Below, in pieces: positions 23,185-34,219 of a stretch of DNA of 64,000 nucleotides. How positions within the stretch are numbered: the stretch's first letter is position 1; each line of letters opens with the position of its first letter. The translations under genes were made by a program, and so were the position numbers. Origin of the DNA: Sipunculus nudus (taxonomy: Eukaryota > Annelida > Sipuncula > Golfingiida > Sipunculidae); contig CM049312.1 in assembly GCA_026874595.1 (NCBI GenBank), forward strand, positions 51,339,429 to 51,403,428. The letters are read 5' to 3'. The notes beneath the pieces are model-generated. The model was not told the DNA's origin and did no database searches. It saw nothing but the letters and a program-made list of their open reading frames with translations.

Positions 23185-23832
23185 GGATACAGACCTAGTC
23201 ATGGTTGTTGGGGGGAAAGATGGTGTGGAACAGACTTAGTGATGGTTGTTGGGGAGGAGACAGTGTCACACAGACTTAGTGATGGTTGTTAAGGAGGAGA
23301 CAGTTGGTCACAGACTTAGTGATGGTTGTTAGGGAGGAGACAGTGGGACACAGACTTAGTGATGGTTGATAAGGAGGAGACAGTTGGTCACAGACTTAGT
23401 GATGGTTGTTAGGGAGGAGAAAGTGGGACACAGAAGTAGTGATGGTTGCTAGGGAGGACACAGTTGGACACAAACATAGTGATGGTTGTTAAGGAGGAGA
23501 CAGTTGGTCACAGACTTAGTGATGGTTGTTAGGGAGGAGACAGTGGGACACAGACTTAGTGATGGTTGATAAGGAGGAGCAGTTGGTCACAGACTTAGTG
23601 ATGGTTGTTAGGGAGGAGAAAGTGGGACACAGAAGTAGTGATGGTTGCTAGGGAGGACACAGTTGGACACAAACATAGTGATGGTTGTTAGGGAGGAGAC
23701 AGTTGGTCACAGACTTAGTGATGGTTGTTAGGGAGGAGACAGTGGGACACAGAAGTAGTGATGGTTGCTAGGGAGGACACAATTGGACACAAACATAGTG
23801 ATGGTTGTTAGGGAGGAGACAGTGGGACACAG
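23185..23832. repeat. Minisatellite, 40-bp unit with ~200-bp higher-order repeat
   Basis: Sixteen copies of a 40-bp unit made of GATGGTTGTTAGGGAGGAGA, then CAGTGGGACACAGACTTAGT. Variants (AAGGAGG with TTGGTCA; AAAGTGGGACACAGAAG; GCTAGGGAGGACACAGTTGG) come in the same five-unit order at 23281-23480 and 23481-23679. This is a 200-bp higher-order repeat; a shortened third round follows. One unit at 23561 has lost a base. The array starts directly at the right edge of the 22671 element. Confidence 0.95.
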
Positions 23833-24169
23833 GCTCTGCCTGAGCCTGATTAAGCCGTTTGGGACAGATTAAAATGAAGACAACTGTATGTTGTAACTAC
23901 CTCCCTGTTGGCCACATGCTTACTGCCTGAATCAATGCTCAGTTTTACTTGACAAAATGGCTGGATAGAGAAGATGTAGGCCATCATAGGGAGCTGTCAG
24001 AGCCATGAGCAGCCCGGGTCCTGAGGGGATCTCTGACATATCTTGCCAGCAGGCCACGGGGACAGTTAGATTTGACAATATAATATCCCGCTGGCTGGGT
24101 ATTTGACAAGAGAGATGGGTGTTCACAGCCAATTTTCAAAGTCTCTTATCAAGGGAATCAATATGTTTT
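23833..24169. other. Short unique spacer
   Basis: No gene; the 66-codon minus frame at 23932-24132 has no recognisable feature. Confidence 0.45.
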
Positions 24170-24560
24170 TGGTAAATCCCAAATGATCCTGGCCACCGTT
24201 AAGGCTGATCCCACACAAATAGCAGCTGGGCTTAAGAGCGTCCCTGGGGTGGGGAGCGGTAAACCCGGTGGTGATAACTGCGCCCCCGGAGGGGACTCAT
24301 CCTGCCAAATCACAGTTTGTGATTGGGTGCACTGGTGTGTGAAGCATTAGTGGTGTTCCCATGGTAACGGATTAGAGTTATTAGATTTGAAACCCCTCTG
24401 GTCTGCTCCCGGGGGGACCCTTTGCGGGATCATAAAACGATGTGACTTTGAAAAGGAAAGCTTATGTGCTTCATTTGCGCCGTGTGATTTTGTGTAAGGC
24501 GCCAGGAAGGGATTGCCTCGCAAGTGAGGAAATAAGTCACTCTTCCGATGCTAATGTCAT
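24170..24560. promoter_or_regulatory. GC-rich island with an X-box-like site
   Basis: GC- and CpG-richer than its flanks (CGCCCCCGGAGGGG, CTCCCGGGGGGACC, TTTGCGCCGTGTGA). It holds the palindromic X-box-like GTTCCCATGGTAAC (24355-24368), TCF-like CTTTGAA, and homeodomain-like GGATTAGAGTTATTAGA. No open frame. Candidate conserved enhancer. Confidence 0.35.
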
Positions 24561-25720
24561 AAAAGCTAGAAAGCTGTGCTACTGTTAGGCTGTGTGTGCC
24601 ATATAGACTGGCAGCAGTACCTGCATTATAAGCCCTTCAGTATCAGGTTTGACTTTTGTCATGATGAATATATCAACATCAGAATTTGAAATTGCTTGCA
24701 GACACCTTGATGCCATAAATTTGGCTTAGCGGCCATTGATCAATCAGGAATGCCATCTCACTCCCTTGATCACCTGAAATGTTTGAAAAATCACTCGTAA
24801 CTATTTACCAAGCTGATTTAAAAATGTCTCAAATCTGCCACAGCTTTAGGCGAGGTGTGTCAACCATATTGCCTTTATGGTGCAGTCATCTTAATGCAGC
24901 CACAGATAATGTCTTCCAGGGAAAAAGTAAATTTAAAGCACTGTACAGTTGATACTAATGTCTCAGTAAGCGCACTAAGATATTTGACACAACAAATGAA
25001 AATAAAGAGGATTTCTTGCCTCGTGTGCACAGTATGTGCCACTAATCCAGGCATGTTTCTTCAAGGTTTCCTAATGGGCCTGTCAGATACACACCACCTG
25101 TTAACAGCTACACCACTTTTAACAGGAAGAAGGTTTTGAATTATTTTTCCCAGATGGGTTGGATCTGACAGCTCCTGGTGCTTTTCTTTTATCCTATTAT
25201 ATTCAGATTTTTTTCAAACTTTCTCCATCCTTGTTTTTGTTTGCTGTAACTTATTTTTTGTATATTAATACCATTGTTAAATGTAAGAATTTAAAACATC
25301 CTGTTTTTTATCTCAGTTAAGAATTTGTTTCTTATATTTGAATGAGTATTTTATTTATCTGGTTATGACTGGTTTTCTGATTCCAGTTTTATTTTGTAAT
25401 TTTAACCTTAAGAGGTATGTAATTTAGAGAAACCTTAGAAATGCAGTGAATTGATTCCATGGTTTACTTAAATACATGTTTGCACAAATTGCCAGAATCC
25501 ACCATTCCTCTCCCCCCCCCCCCCCAACACACACACCAAATGTTACCTGGACTTTTCATAATAATATGGCCATCAGGCTTACAGTTGTATGACAGGTAGT
25601 GATCACTCTTGATTGGTACATGACATCCACCTGTTGGCAGAACACCATCACATATTAGTCAGAATATGTTCAAGTTTAACAACCAGGCTTATCTTAGTAA
25701 GATATCCCTCAGTGATTAAA
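24561..25720. other. Unique sequence with a poly-C tract
   Basis: No supported gene; the 94-codon plus frame at 24855-25139 lacks domains. A run of about 14 C followed by CA repeats lies near 25513-25540 and is likely polymorphic. Confidence 0.5.
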
Positions 25721-25908
25721 GGTACATCTCTGTGACCACACACTTAAGTTACACTAAAGTACACCCCCATGATCACTCACTATAGTTTCACTTAAGTACA
25801 TCCCCGTGACCACACACTACAGTTAAACTTAGCTACATCCCTGTGACCACACACTAAAGTTACACTTAAGTACATCCCTGAGACCACACACCATAGTTAC
25901 ACTACTTA
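25721..25908. repeat. Minisatellite, ~37-bp unit, ~5 copies
   Basis: Five imperfect copies of GTGACCACACACTAAAGTTA followed by CACTTAAGTACATCCCT. Divergence is moderate (GATCACTCACTATAGTTTC in copy two). No coding potential. Confidence 0.9.
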
Positions 25909-28029
25909 CTATATGTCATAACCAGTGGTGTTTGCCTGTAGTCAAGTTTAGCAGGCACATTATTTTTCTGATATGGTCCATTGTCCTGCACTTGCATCAT
26001 ATATAAATACATTAACAAGTTTTCTCCACTCGTCATTTACACAATAAGTATATCTTGTGGGACTTCTGGCTTGGTTAGGTTTATGCCTTTCTCATTTATT
26101 TTAAAGTTTGACCTTTTTATTTGTATTCAGTTATTGTAAAACATTTGATGAATTAAATTTAATTGATGTCAATGCAGTATCTCATGTTTCCTTCTCTACC
26201 AATGGTTAAACTGATCAGCTTAGTTGATCATTGAGCAGTTTTAGATGGCAGCATGGTACCTGCAAAATTGTTACCGAAAATCATAACTGTGAAGTTGCAG
26301 GTGTATCAGATGGGTTTTCATGTCCGATTAAGCTGTGGTCATGCCCAATTTATGTTTAACTATCATGAATTTATGTATTTCCATACATGCCTGTGGACAG
26401 TTACTGTTAGATGATAATACACTGATAGTGCACAGGCCATGCTTGTATGGCATGATATGTAATATGGCAGAATAATGGAACATATTATAGGAATAGAATT
26501 ATAAAACATTTGATTTTGAAAAGTTTTCAGTCACCAGTATTTGGTCTGTTGGATGTGTGAGATAATGGACTTTTCATGAAACCTACCTTTGATATATTTT
26601 CCAAATTAATTTGCTTCATATAACTCAATATTTTAGTTCAATGGGAACAGTACTATTTAGAAGTGTATGTATAATCAGACCTGAGACTTGTGTTTTATAT
26701 GAGCTGTCTTTGAGATACATGTTGTGCTGAATTGTGTGGTCCACAGCAGAGTCATAGCCATTTTCTGAAATAAATGCCAGGGTTACAGCTGACGATTCCA
26801 CTCCAGACTTTGTTTGTCACTGTGATAGCCTCATCAGTTACACTTTACTAATGGTGCCACTTGTGATTTTTTTCTTCTATATTTTTTTTAACTTTTAACA
26901 TATTTTTGAGGGAAAATGAAGTTTCATTTGCTGTGCTAGTAATTTCTTGCAGATAAACAGGAAATCCTCTGATGTAACTCATTTGAAAAAAAAAGGGTAC
27001 AATATGGAATGACATGCTCCTGCTCTGGTATGCCAAGCTGGTTGGCTGAGCAGCATAACCCATGGGTCACTTGTTAGGTGTAACATATATTTGATATTTT
27101 TTTTTAATTTAATTGAATAGAAGGTGGTCTGTCCTTGTCTCTTCATGGGAGGCTGCAGACTGGAGTGAAGCTGTCACTACTGACCTGTGGGACCTAAGAA
27201 AACTGCTTAAATGCATGGATAGTGTCATTACATTTGTGAACTTTTCAGGACAGCTAACAGATGTTTGAATGTATAAAAAAAAATATTTATTGACTGATGG
27301 CTACAATATAATCAGTCTCTCTTTGTTACACAGAAGTTCTAAGATTCAATATTAATTATATCTCCCCCAAGGGACTGACTTCTTACAGAGAATGTTAAAA
27401 ATGAATTAATCCCAGTGCTTTAAACAATCTGTGGTCATGTCATTTAAACTGCCTCCTTTACATAATAGTTATGAGAATATTTCATTGCTGTAAATGAGAA
27501 TTAAAGTGAAAGTTTTTCCCATAAGAGAGAAAAAGTAACAAATGTTGCATAGGCATCTTCAATAAAAAAGGACATTTGATTAGAAATCAGCAGCTGAAGA
27601 ACGAGGAGGGGAATGTCTGCCTCTGTTTGATGATAAGAAACCAAGTACACACCAAAGTTTTGATGGCAACCTGCCCAATAAAGAAGGGAAGCTGGGGCCC
27701 ATAAGCCTGATGAAAAAATGTACACATCAAAGAAAACAAATGGAAGAACAGGCTGAATAATTCATTTTTATATTCACTTGTATTCAGGATGAATTGGGAA
27801 AAAAAAAATGAAGTAATTGTTGTGAAAGCATTCAGTTGTGGATGAGCTTGGTCTGTGTCCTGTAATGACAGACTTCAGCTAGTGGGTATTTTAAATTAAA
27901 TGTTGGCTGGATGCAAGGTGTAGGGGTAACATACAGACATCATGTCTGTTTGCCGGACTGCGGTTTGGGTTCCTCCATGTTGTTTTTGGCTGACATGAGG
28001 ACAGACTGGCCCATGATGTGAGGCATTCT
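25909..28029. other. AT-rich non-coding stretch with an element terminus
   Basis: No gene supported. At 27044-27075, GGCTGAGCAGCATAACCCAT then GGGTCACTTGTT matches the right terminus of the AGCTCAGCTGA family, but the left end of that copy was not located. Confidence 0.5.
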
Positions 28030-29280
28030 GGTTGATCTTGTGGTATGCAGGTATTGTCACAGGGCTGCCTTCCTCCAGGGAGTGAGATATGTATGGAGAG
28101 AAAAGGCCTGATTGGAATAAGTGTGGCTGCAGAGTTTAGCGTTGTACCTGACAGAGCGAGTGCTGAATTACTTATGAAATCTGCATTAGCTGCACAGAAA
28201 CTTGGCATGGGGCCAGCAGGCACACAAAAGCTTTTTTGGTGAGATCATTTGGTGGTGGCCGTAAAATTCCCGAGAAAGCTATCTTTTAGTGGAGCTGCAC
28301 AGATTTGACGTGGCCCTGTAAAGTTGCTGCGAGTATTTTGTGCTTTTGTTGTCTCTTTTCATTTGATCATCTAATGGTTATTTTGTCCCGTCGCGTCCCT
28401 GGGGAGCCATTCCGCAGCAATATGTGATTATTTTGTTTTTCTACGGCACACTTGAGGCACATAGCGTGCTTATCCATCACGGAGTAGCGGGGTTTTGCAA
28501 TTACTGGTCGGACAGGGCTCATTCACAGCCAGATCACAGGTGACTAGTGGTGAATCCCTGGCGGCTAGGTGGTAATTCTCTGCTCATTAGCAGATTGGTA
28601 TAATCACAAAAAGGAACCACTCATAGCAAAGGCAAGAAAAGTTTGTTTTCAGGGAGGGATCGTTTCTTTAATTTTGCCGCACGCTGAAGCCCATACCCTC
28701 TCAGGAGATTACAAGTTGGCAAATCGTCTTTTCACGATGAAAGCCATTGGTAGGGAAACGTGATATTAGACAGGCATATTTTGGTCGGCGATTGATTACG
28801 TAGATCGTTTCATCTGCCTAATGTTCCCCCTTGTACTGGTTGTTAAGATTCTTGTGTCACTGAGCCGTTTGATCTCTCCCGAGGGAACGGCAAAGTAACA
28901 TTCTTTATTAGTGCCGTGCAAAATCCCTGAAACATAATGGTCGCACCTCTGTCGTCACAGTGCTTTATGATGCAACACCCTCTCTCAGGATGAGTTCAAA
29001 GCCACCGCAGTGCCAAATGCTGCAGTTTGATGCATTTCAAATATATTTTTTCACTGAGCCTAACTGGTCCCCAGACAGGGTGATTAGACACACACTGATG
29101 GGACTTACCTGGTGTCCTGAGGCTTCACACAGCTTTTTCTTAGCCCAGGCCAATTACCATAGCAATATGACGACTTGGGATGGGGGTGATATGTGGAGCC
29201 AGAGATAATTATTCCAATGAATGCTGTGCTATCAAACCGATTTATGAATTAACAGGCTGATTATTGGTGGGTCTTTGCAA
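28030..29280. promoter_or_regulatory. Long GC-richer island, candidate regulatory block
   Basis: About 1.2 kb of complex, CpG-containing sequence (CCCGTCGCGTCCC, GGAGTAGCGGGG, CTCCCGAGGGAACGG) with homeodomain-like cores (GCTCATTAGCAG, GGCGATTGATTACG, ACCAATTACC-like) and an X-box-like ATTACCATAGCAAT (29153-29166). Open frames occur in both directions (27891-28223 minus, 110 codons; 28045-28242 plus), overlapping each other with no domain. I read them as low stop density, not genes. Confidence 0.35.
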
Positions 29281-29705
29281 TCAGAACTTGGCTGTGGGCC
29301 AGGTTTTTTTCAGTGGTGATGCTTATTTAGCCATAATGTCAGTTAATCCTTTGCCAGCTTAATGGTGAAAGTCAAATGAAGGACAAACAAACTTTTTTTT
29401 AAAAAACTTTCATCATAGCTTTAGCAGCTTTTTCTGATGTTTTATTTTATTTCAGATATTCTTGTTAAGGAAACAACTTCCCCTTTTACTCATAAAATAA
29501 TCTTTAGATGTGATTTTTTTCTTCATGAATCATTATATAGTCTCTTACCCTTTCATGCTCATTTTAAGTTTTATTAATAATAATTATTTTACTTGGTTAT
29601 CTTAACTTTAAAATTCACCTATATATTTCTTGACAGGACAGAAAAGAAATATTAGAATTTCTTTTCCTTAACTGTAGCATGACTTCATTAAATTGTTTTG
29701 GACTT
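29281..29705. other. AT-rich spacer before the compound minisatellite
   Basis: Contains an acceptor-like TTTTATTTTATTTCAG ending near 29456 with no matching donor or protein-like sequence after it. Confidence 0.45.
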
Positions 29706-30395
29706 CATTGACTAAACAGTTATGATATACCGGGGTATTGTTATCATTGACAGGACCATGATGATGTACAGAGCTATTGTTATCTTTGATAAATCCATGA
29801 TGATGTACAGAGCTATTGTTATCATTGACAGGACCATGATGATGTACAGAGCTATTGTTATATTTGATAAATCCATGATGATGTACAGAGCTATTGTTAT
29901 CAATGACAGGACCATGATGATGTACAGAGCTATTGTTATCTTTGATAAATCTATGATGATGTACAGAGCCATTGTTATCAATGACAGGACCATGATGATG
30001 TACAGAGCTATTGTTATATTTGATAAATCCATGATGATGTACAGAGCTATTGTTATCAGTGACAGGATCATGATGATGTACAGAGCTATTGTTATCTTTG
30101 ATAAATCTATGATGATGTACAGAGCCATTGTTATCAGTGACAGGACCATGGTGATGTAAAAAGCTATTGTTATTGTTGACAAAACCATGGTGATGTACAG
30201 AGCCATTGTTATCAGTGACAGGACCATGGTGATGTACAGAGCTATCATTGACATGACCATGATGATGCACTGTTGTATTGTTATCAGTGACAGGACCATG
30301 ATGTACAGGGCCATTGTTATCATCGACATGACCATGATGATGCACAGTTGTATTGTTATCAGTGACAGGACCATGAAGATGCACAAGGGTATGAT
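29706..30395. repeat. Minisatellite, 39-bp unit, open in several frames
   Basis: About 17 copies of a 39-bp unit (CATGATGATGTACAGAGCTA, TTGTTATC, then alternately ATTGACAGGAC or TTTGATAAATC), giving a 78-bp dimer. Because 39 is a multiple of three and the unit lacks stops in several frames, it creates frames of 145 codons (plus 29722-30159), 243 codons (minus 29668-30399) and 274 codons (minus 29712-30536). Their products are 13-residue repeats such as MMMYRAIVIFDKS, SSVHHHGPVNDNN and TIALYIIMDLSNI. Simultaneous opening in sense and antisense marks these as repeat artefacts unless transcripts are shown. Confidence 0.9.
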
Positions 30396-30670
30396 ACACA
30401 AAATTTTGTTTATTGACAGGATCTTAATACACAAGATATTTTTCATTGAAAAGAGCTTGATATACAACTGTGTATTCATTGACCACACCTTGATGTACAA
30501 GATTTTGCCAATTGACAATACCTTGATATACAACATTTAATTCATGGACAACACCTTGATAAACAATATTTTGTTCATTGACAAGACCTTGAAAAACTAC
30601 ATTTTGTCCTTGACAAGACAGTCATATACAACATTTGTACATTGACATGACATTGATATACAACCTTTTA
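30396..30670. repeat. Degenerate left part of the CATTGACAAGACC minisatellite
   Basis: About eight diverged copies of ATTGACAAGACCTTGATATA followed by CAACATTTTGTTC. The 39-bp units grade into these without a break (TATTGACAGGATCTTAATAC, then TTCATTGAAAAGAGCTTG), so both types appear to descend from one unit. Confidence 0.8.
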
Positions 30671-31516
30671 AGCTCAGCTGACTATAAGTCTTCTGAGTTA
30701 TAATGATGGTCCTTTGTCCACCAGCTGTTTGCCGTCTATCTGTTTGTCCATCTGTTTGTTAAACTGGCAAGAAAACTTTTTTTCAGGGACATAACTTTAT
30801 TTATTCAAGATTCAATTGGATACCCAAAATTAGCTCTGAATTATGCCCATTTTTTAAAGGTTTTAGCATAAATTTAAAATCAGTACCATCAATTTTGCCC
30901 AAATTTGACCTTGGCACGTTTATTTCCTGTCCGTGCTGGGGATTCAATTTTCACAGCATGTACACATAAGCATTTCACCTGTTAAAATCTGAAATTTGAA
31001 ACCAATTGATCAAAAACTGACAAATTTGGCAAATAGGTTCTTAAAAAATTTGACTGGAAGTCGTGAATCTCAGCCCATGATGTCGTAGGTCATGCTTGAC
31101 AGCTGAGCGTCATGACCCTTGGGTCACTTGTTTATGAAATGTATCCTTTCATACAACACCTTCATATAACACTTAGAGCACATCATTAAATGGTTTCAGG
31201 CCACAAGTTTAATTGTTTATACAGTGCAAATGCAATATATACCTAATTGGCTTGTTTAATCATGCTTATTATTTTTTCTTTATGCTCATTTGAATTTTTT
31301 TACAGCATTTTTTTTCAGTGAATAAATCAATGTTTAATATTATACTTTAGCTGATGCCCATTTTTCTGTAATTTACAGGGTTTTATTTAGGCAGGGCATT
31401 TTCTTCTTAGCTTATCAAACGCTAACATATATATATGAAAAACCAAAAGGGATTAAGTGTATTATGCATTTGTCCATTATTCAGTTGAGCCATGTGACCA
31501 ATGGGTCCCTTGTTTT
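30671..31516 (+). mobile_element. AGCTCAGCTGA-family element(s) inserted in the minisatellite
   Basis: Begins AAGCTCAGCTGACTATAAGT. A first terminus ends at 31133 (AGCTGAGCGTCATGACCC, then TTGGGTCACTTGTTT), and a second ends at about 31516 (CAGTTGAGCCATGTGACC, then AATGGGTCCCTTGTTTT). The second part shares TATACCTAATTGGCTTGTTT with 9561-9580. This suggests two copies side by side or nested. AGCTCAGCTGA at the left and AGCTGAGC about 30 nt before the right end are inverted copies, a subterminal inverted repeat. Minisatellite units flank both sides, so the insertion is younger than the array. No transposase frame. Confidence 0.65.
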
Positions 31517-32060
31517 CATTGACAAGACCTTGATATACAACATTTTGTTCATTGACAAGACCTTGATATACATTTTGTTCATTGACAAGACGATATACAA
31601 CATTTTTATCATTGACAAGACCTCTATACATTTTGTTCAATGACAAGACAATATACAACATTTTGTTCATTGACAATACCTTGATATACAACATTTTGTT
31701 CATTGACAGGACCTTGATATGCAACATTTTGTTCATTGATAGCACTGTGATATATATCATTTTGATCATTGACAAGACCTCGATATACATTTTGATCATT
31801 GACAAGACCTCGATATACATTTTGATCATTGACAAGACCTCTATATACATTTTGATCATTGACAAGACCTCTATATACATTTTGATCATTGACAAGACCT
31901 CTATATACTTTTTGTTAATTGACAAGACCTTGATATACAACATATTGCTCATTGACATGACATGATGATTTACACACTTTGTTTTTACTTCACCAAGAGG
32001 ATGTACACTTTTATTCATTGATGAGACCATGATTATCTACAACACTGTGTTCAGTAACAA
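31517..32060. repeat. Right part of the CATTGACAAGACC minisatellite, 30- and 33-bp units
   Basis: Units of 33 bp (CATTGACAAGACCTTGATAT, ACAACATTTTGTT) on the left give way to nearly identical 30-bp units (GATCATTGACAAGACCTCTA, TATACATTTT) at about 31755-31910, then decay to about 32060. The 30-bp block is very uniform, implying a recent local expansion. Frames at 31582-31965 (plus, TSIYILIIDK repeats) and 31422-32030 (minus, MIKMYIEVLS repeats) are by-products. Confidence 0.93.
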
Positions 32061-32704
32061 AATTACAAAGATATTCAACAGAGTATGTTGTTAGACAATG
32101 TCACAGTGTTGTATCACACTATGCTGATTGATGTTTATGGACCAGTTGCACTAGTAAAATGATATAGTTTTGTTGTGTGTATGTGTTGTATACTGCTGTG
32201 TAAGCATTTTGTGTTCTGTACAGGCCATAATGTTACACGGGACTCTTTGCTGCCAGATGAGATGACATCCAAAAAGAAAAAAAATATCCTAGTTACATTT
32301 AGGAAATACAGAGGAGTGATATTGCTGCCATGATACAGGGGACTACAGCTTACATTAGGAAGGCCTGCGGTTCTGAGGCAACCATGCCAGAGTAGACTGT
32401 CATTGTTGCTTGCATTAGAAGAACTGTACAGATGGCACTCAATATTACATGATGTAGACATAGTCAAACATTGATGAACCTTTCCTTCCAGTCAGAAAAT
32501 ACAGCCTGTCTTGTGATTGTTGGCATCCAGGATATAGCAGGCTTTTGGCTTTGCTGCTTCATTCTTTTTTAACCCAGATGATTGTAAATTGTCTGTGGAT
32601 ATCCATTAAAAGGGCACATTTTGCACCAAAAGATCATTAGATCTAAAATTTGCATACAGTCAGCAGCTGACAAATTCTCTAACCATAACTGTGACCTGAT
32701 TTTT
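32061..32704. other. Unique spacer
   Basis: No gene supported. A pyrimidine tract with CCTTCCAG near 32491 and CTTTTTTAACCCAG near 32577 look like acceptors, but no donor or recognisable peptide accompanies them. Confidence 0.45.
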
Positions 32705-33485
32705 ATGCCCCCACCATAAAGTGGCCGGGGCACATAGTTTTACCCATATTCGTCATTCCGTCATTCTGAAGTCAAACAGTTGTACAGACTTTTTTTCACA
32801 ATGCCAGCAGATATTGGCCTGATTTTTGGTGTGTGGCAGATGATGACCAGTTACAGATCCAGTTCACGTTTTGTCCCAGTTGACCTACTTTTGACCGTAT
32901 TACAGTTCCTGACTAGAAATTTTCATGACAAATGCACATGTACAGACTTTTTCACAATGCTTGCAGATACTGGCCTGATTTTGGTGTGTTGGTGGATGAT
33001 GACCACTTACAGATCCAGTTCGCATTTAGTCCCAGTTGACCTTCTTTTGACTGTATGACAGCTCCTGAATATAGAAAAATTTAATGAAAAAAATAAATTT
33101 TCATGATAAATGCACATGTGCGGACTTTTTCCCGATGCCTGCAGATATTTAAGTGTGATTTTAAGTGTGTGGCTGGATCATGACCAGTTACAGTTTGAGT
33201 TCAAGTATTGTCCCGATTGACTTACTTTTGACGGTATGATTGCTCCTTAACATAAAAAAATTCATGAAAAATAGAAATTCTCATGATAGATGCACATGTA
33301 CAGACTTTTTGCAGTGCCTGCAGATATTGGCCTGATTTTTGTTGTGTGGCTGGATCATGACCTGTTACAGGTAGAGTTTGCATTTTGTTTTGGTTGACCT
33401 ACTATTGATTGTATGTCACCTCCTTAACATAGAAAATTTTACAAACTTTAACAAATATTTGGAGGTTTGCTCCAGGTGGGGGCAT
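32705..33485. mobile_element. Element with 11-bp inverted termini and four ~170-bp core repeats
   Basis: ATGCCCCCACC at 32705-32715 and its exact inverse GGTGGGGGCAT at 33475-33485 bound 781 bp. Inside are four tandem units starting at about 32781, 32940, 33117 and 33298 (GTACAGACTTTTT-CA-TGCC, GCAGATATTGGCCTGATTTT). Spacing grows from about 159 to 181 bp. Each unit contains a segment like GTTGACCTACTTTTGAC. No protein is encoded; the frame at 32780-33058 spans the repeats. The architecture (short inverted ends plus core repeats) recalls pearl/Helitron-derived or satellite-bearing MITEs of molluscs (inference). Confidence 0.65.
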
Positions 33486-33524
33486 TCGTGTCGTTCAGAC
33501 ACATCCAGTTTCCTTCTTTCTTTT

Positions 33525-34016
33525 AGTTCAGCTGACTGCAAGCTTAAGCTATCATGCTTTGTCTGTCGTTCATTCCTTCTCTTGGTTGCCTATTGCCAGG
33601 GCACAAATCGCAACAGTTGTACCTAAAAATTTCTAACTCACCATCCTTTGAGGTCCTAAAAGAATCTTCTCGACAGCTTGAAATTAGGTCACTATGGCCT
33701 TTATTCTCAGAGAAAACAGGGAATGTATAGTTGGCTTATGAAGACCTGTGATAGGTTCACTTTGCACTTCAGTGATATTGTGGCATTGCAGATAAAAAAA
33801 AGTCTGTTTTCTGGGTATATTCTGAATTGGCTTATATTTATCTACCCCTACATGACAGTCCTGATTGTTTATAGTCTACTAATTGTATGAAATAAATAAT
33901 TATTCAGTATGGCCAAAGACAGCTGAACATCATAAACCTAGGGTTATTTTTTTGTGTGGCTTTTCATTATGTATCAAATTCAGCTGAGCATTTTTTCCCG
34001 TGGACCACTTTTGTTT
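33525..34016 (+). mobile_element. AGCTCAGCTGA-family element, third copy
   Basis: Left edge AGTTCAGCTGACTGCAAGCT, an internal GGTCACTATGGCC-CAGAGAAA segment as in other copies, and a right terminus TTCAGCTGAGC followed by GTGGACCACTTTTGTTT ending near 34016. A second terminus-like sequence (CAGCTGAACATCATAAACCT) lies at 33921-33955. It starts only 40 bp after the 32705-33485 element. No transposase frame. Confidence 0.55.
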
Positions 34017-34219
34017 GTCTTCTGTGTCTGTCAGAACTGTTGTGTTTTTGTATTTTCAGTGTATGATTTATACAGTTAAAAGGCAGGGGACAGCTGAAAA
34101 ACTACAGTATGAATAAAGGTTTTATCAGTTCATAATATGAAGACTTGCTTTGATGCATCTAATGCAAGTTTGATTAGGAAGCATTCTTATAGAGTCCACC
34201 ATTAAACCATTGGCAGGAG
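34017..34219. other. Short spacer
   Basis: Nothing supported. Confidence 0.4.

Noticed and set aside
27891-28242. Overlapping 110-codon minus and 65-codon plus frames
   Set aside because: Both strands open across the same GC-richer island, no domain, no splice sites; more likely low stop density.
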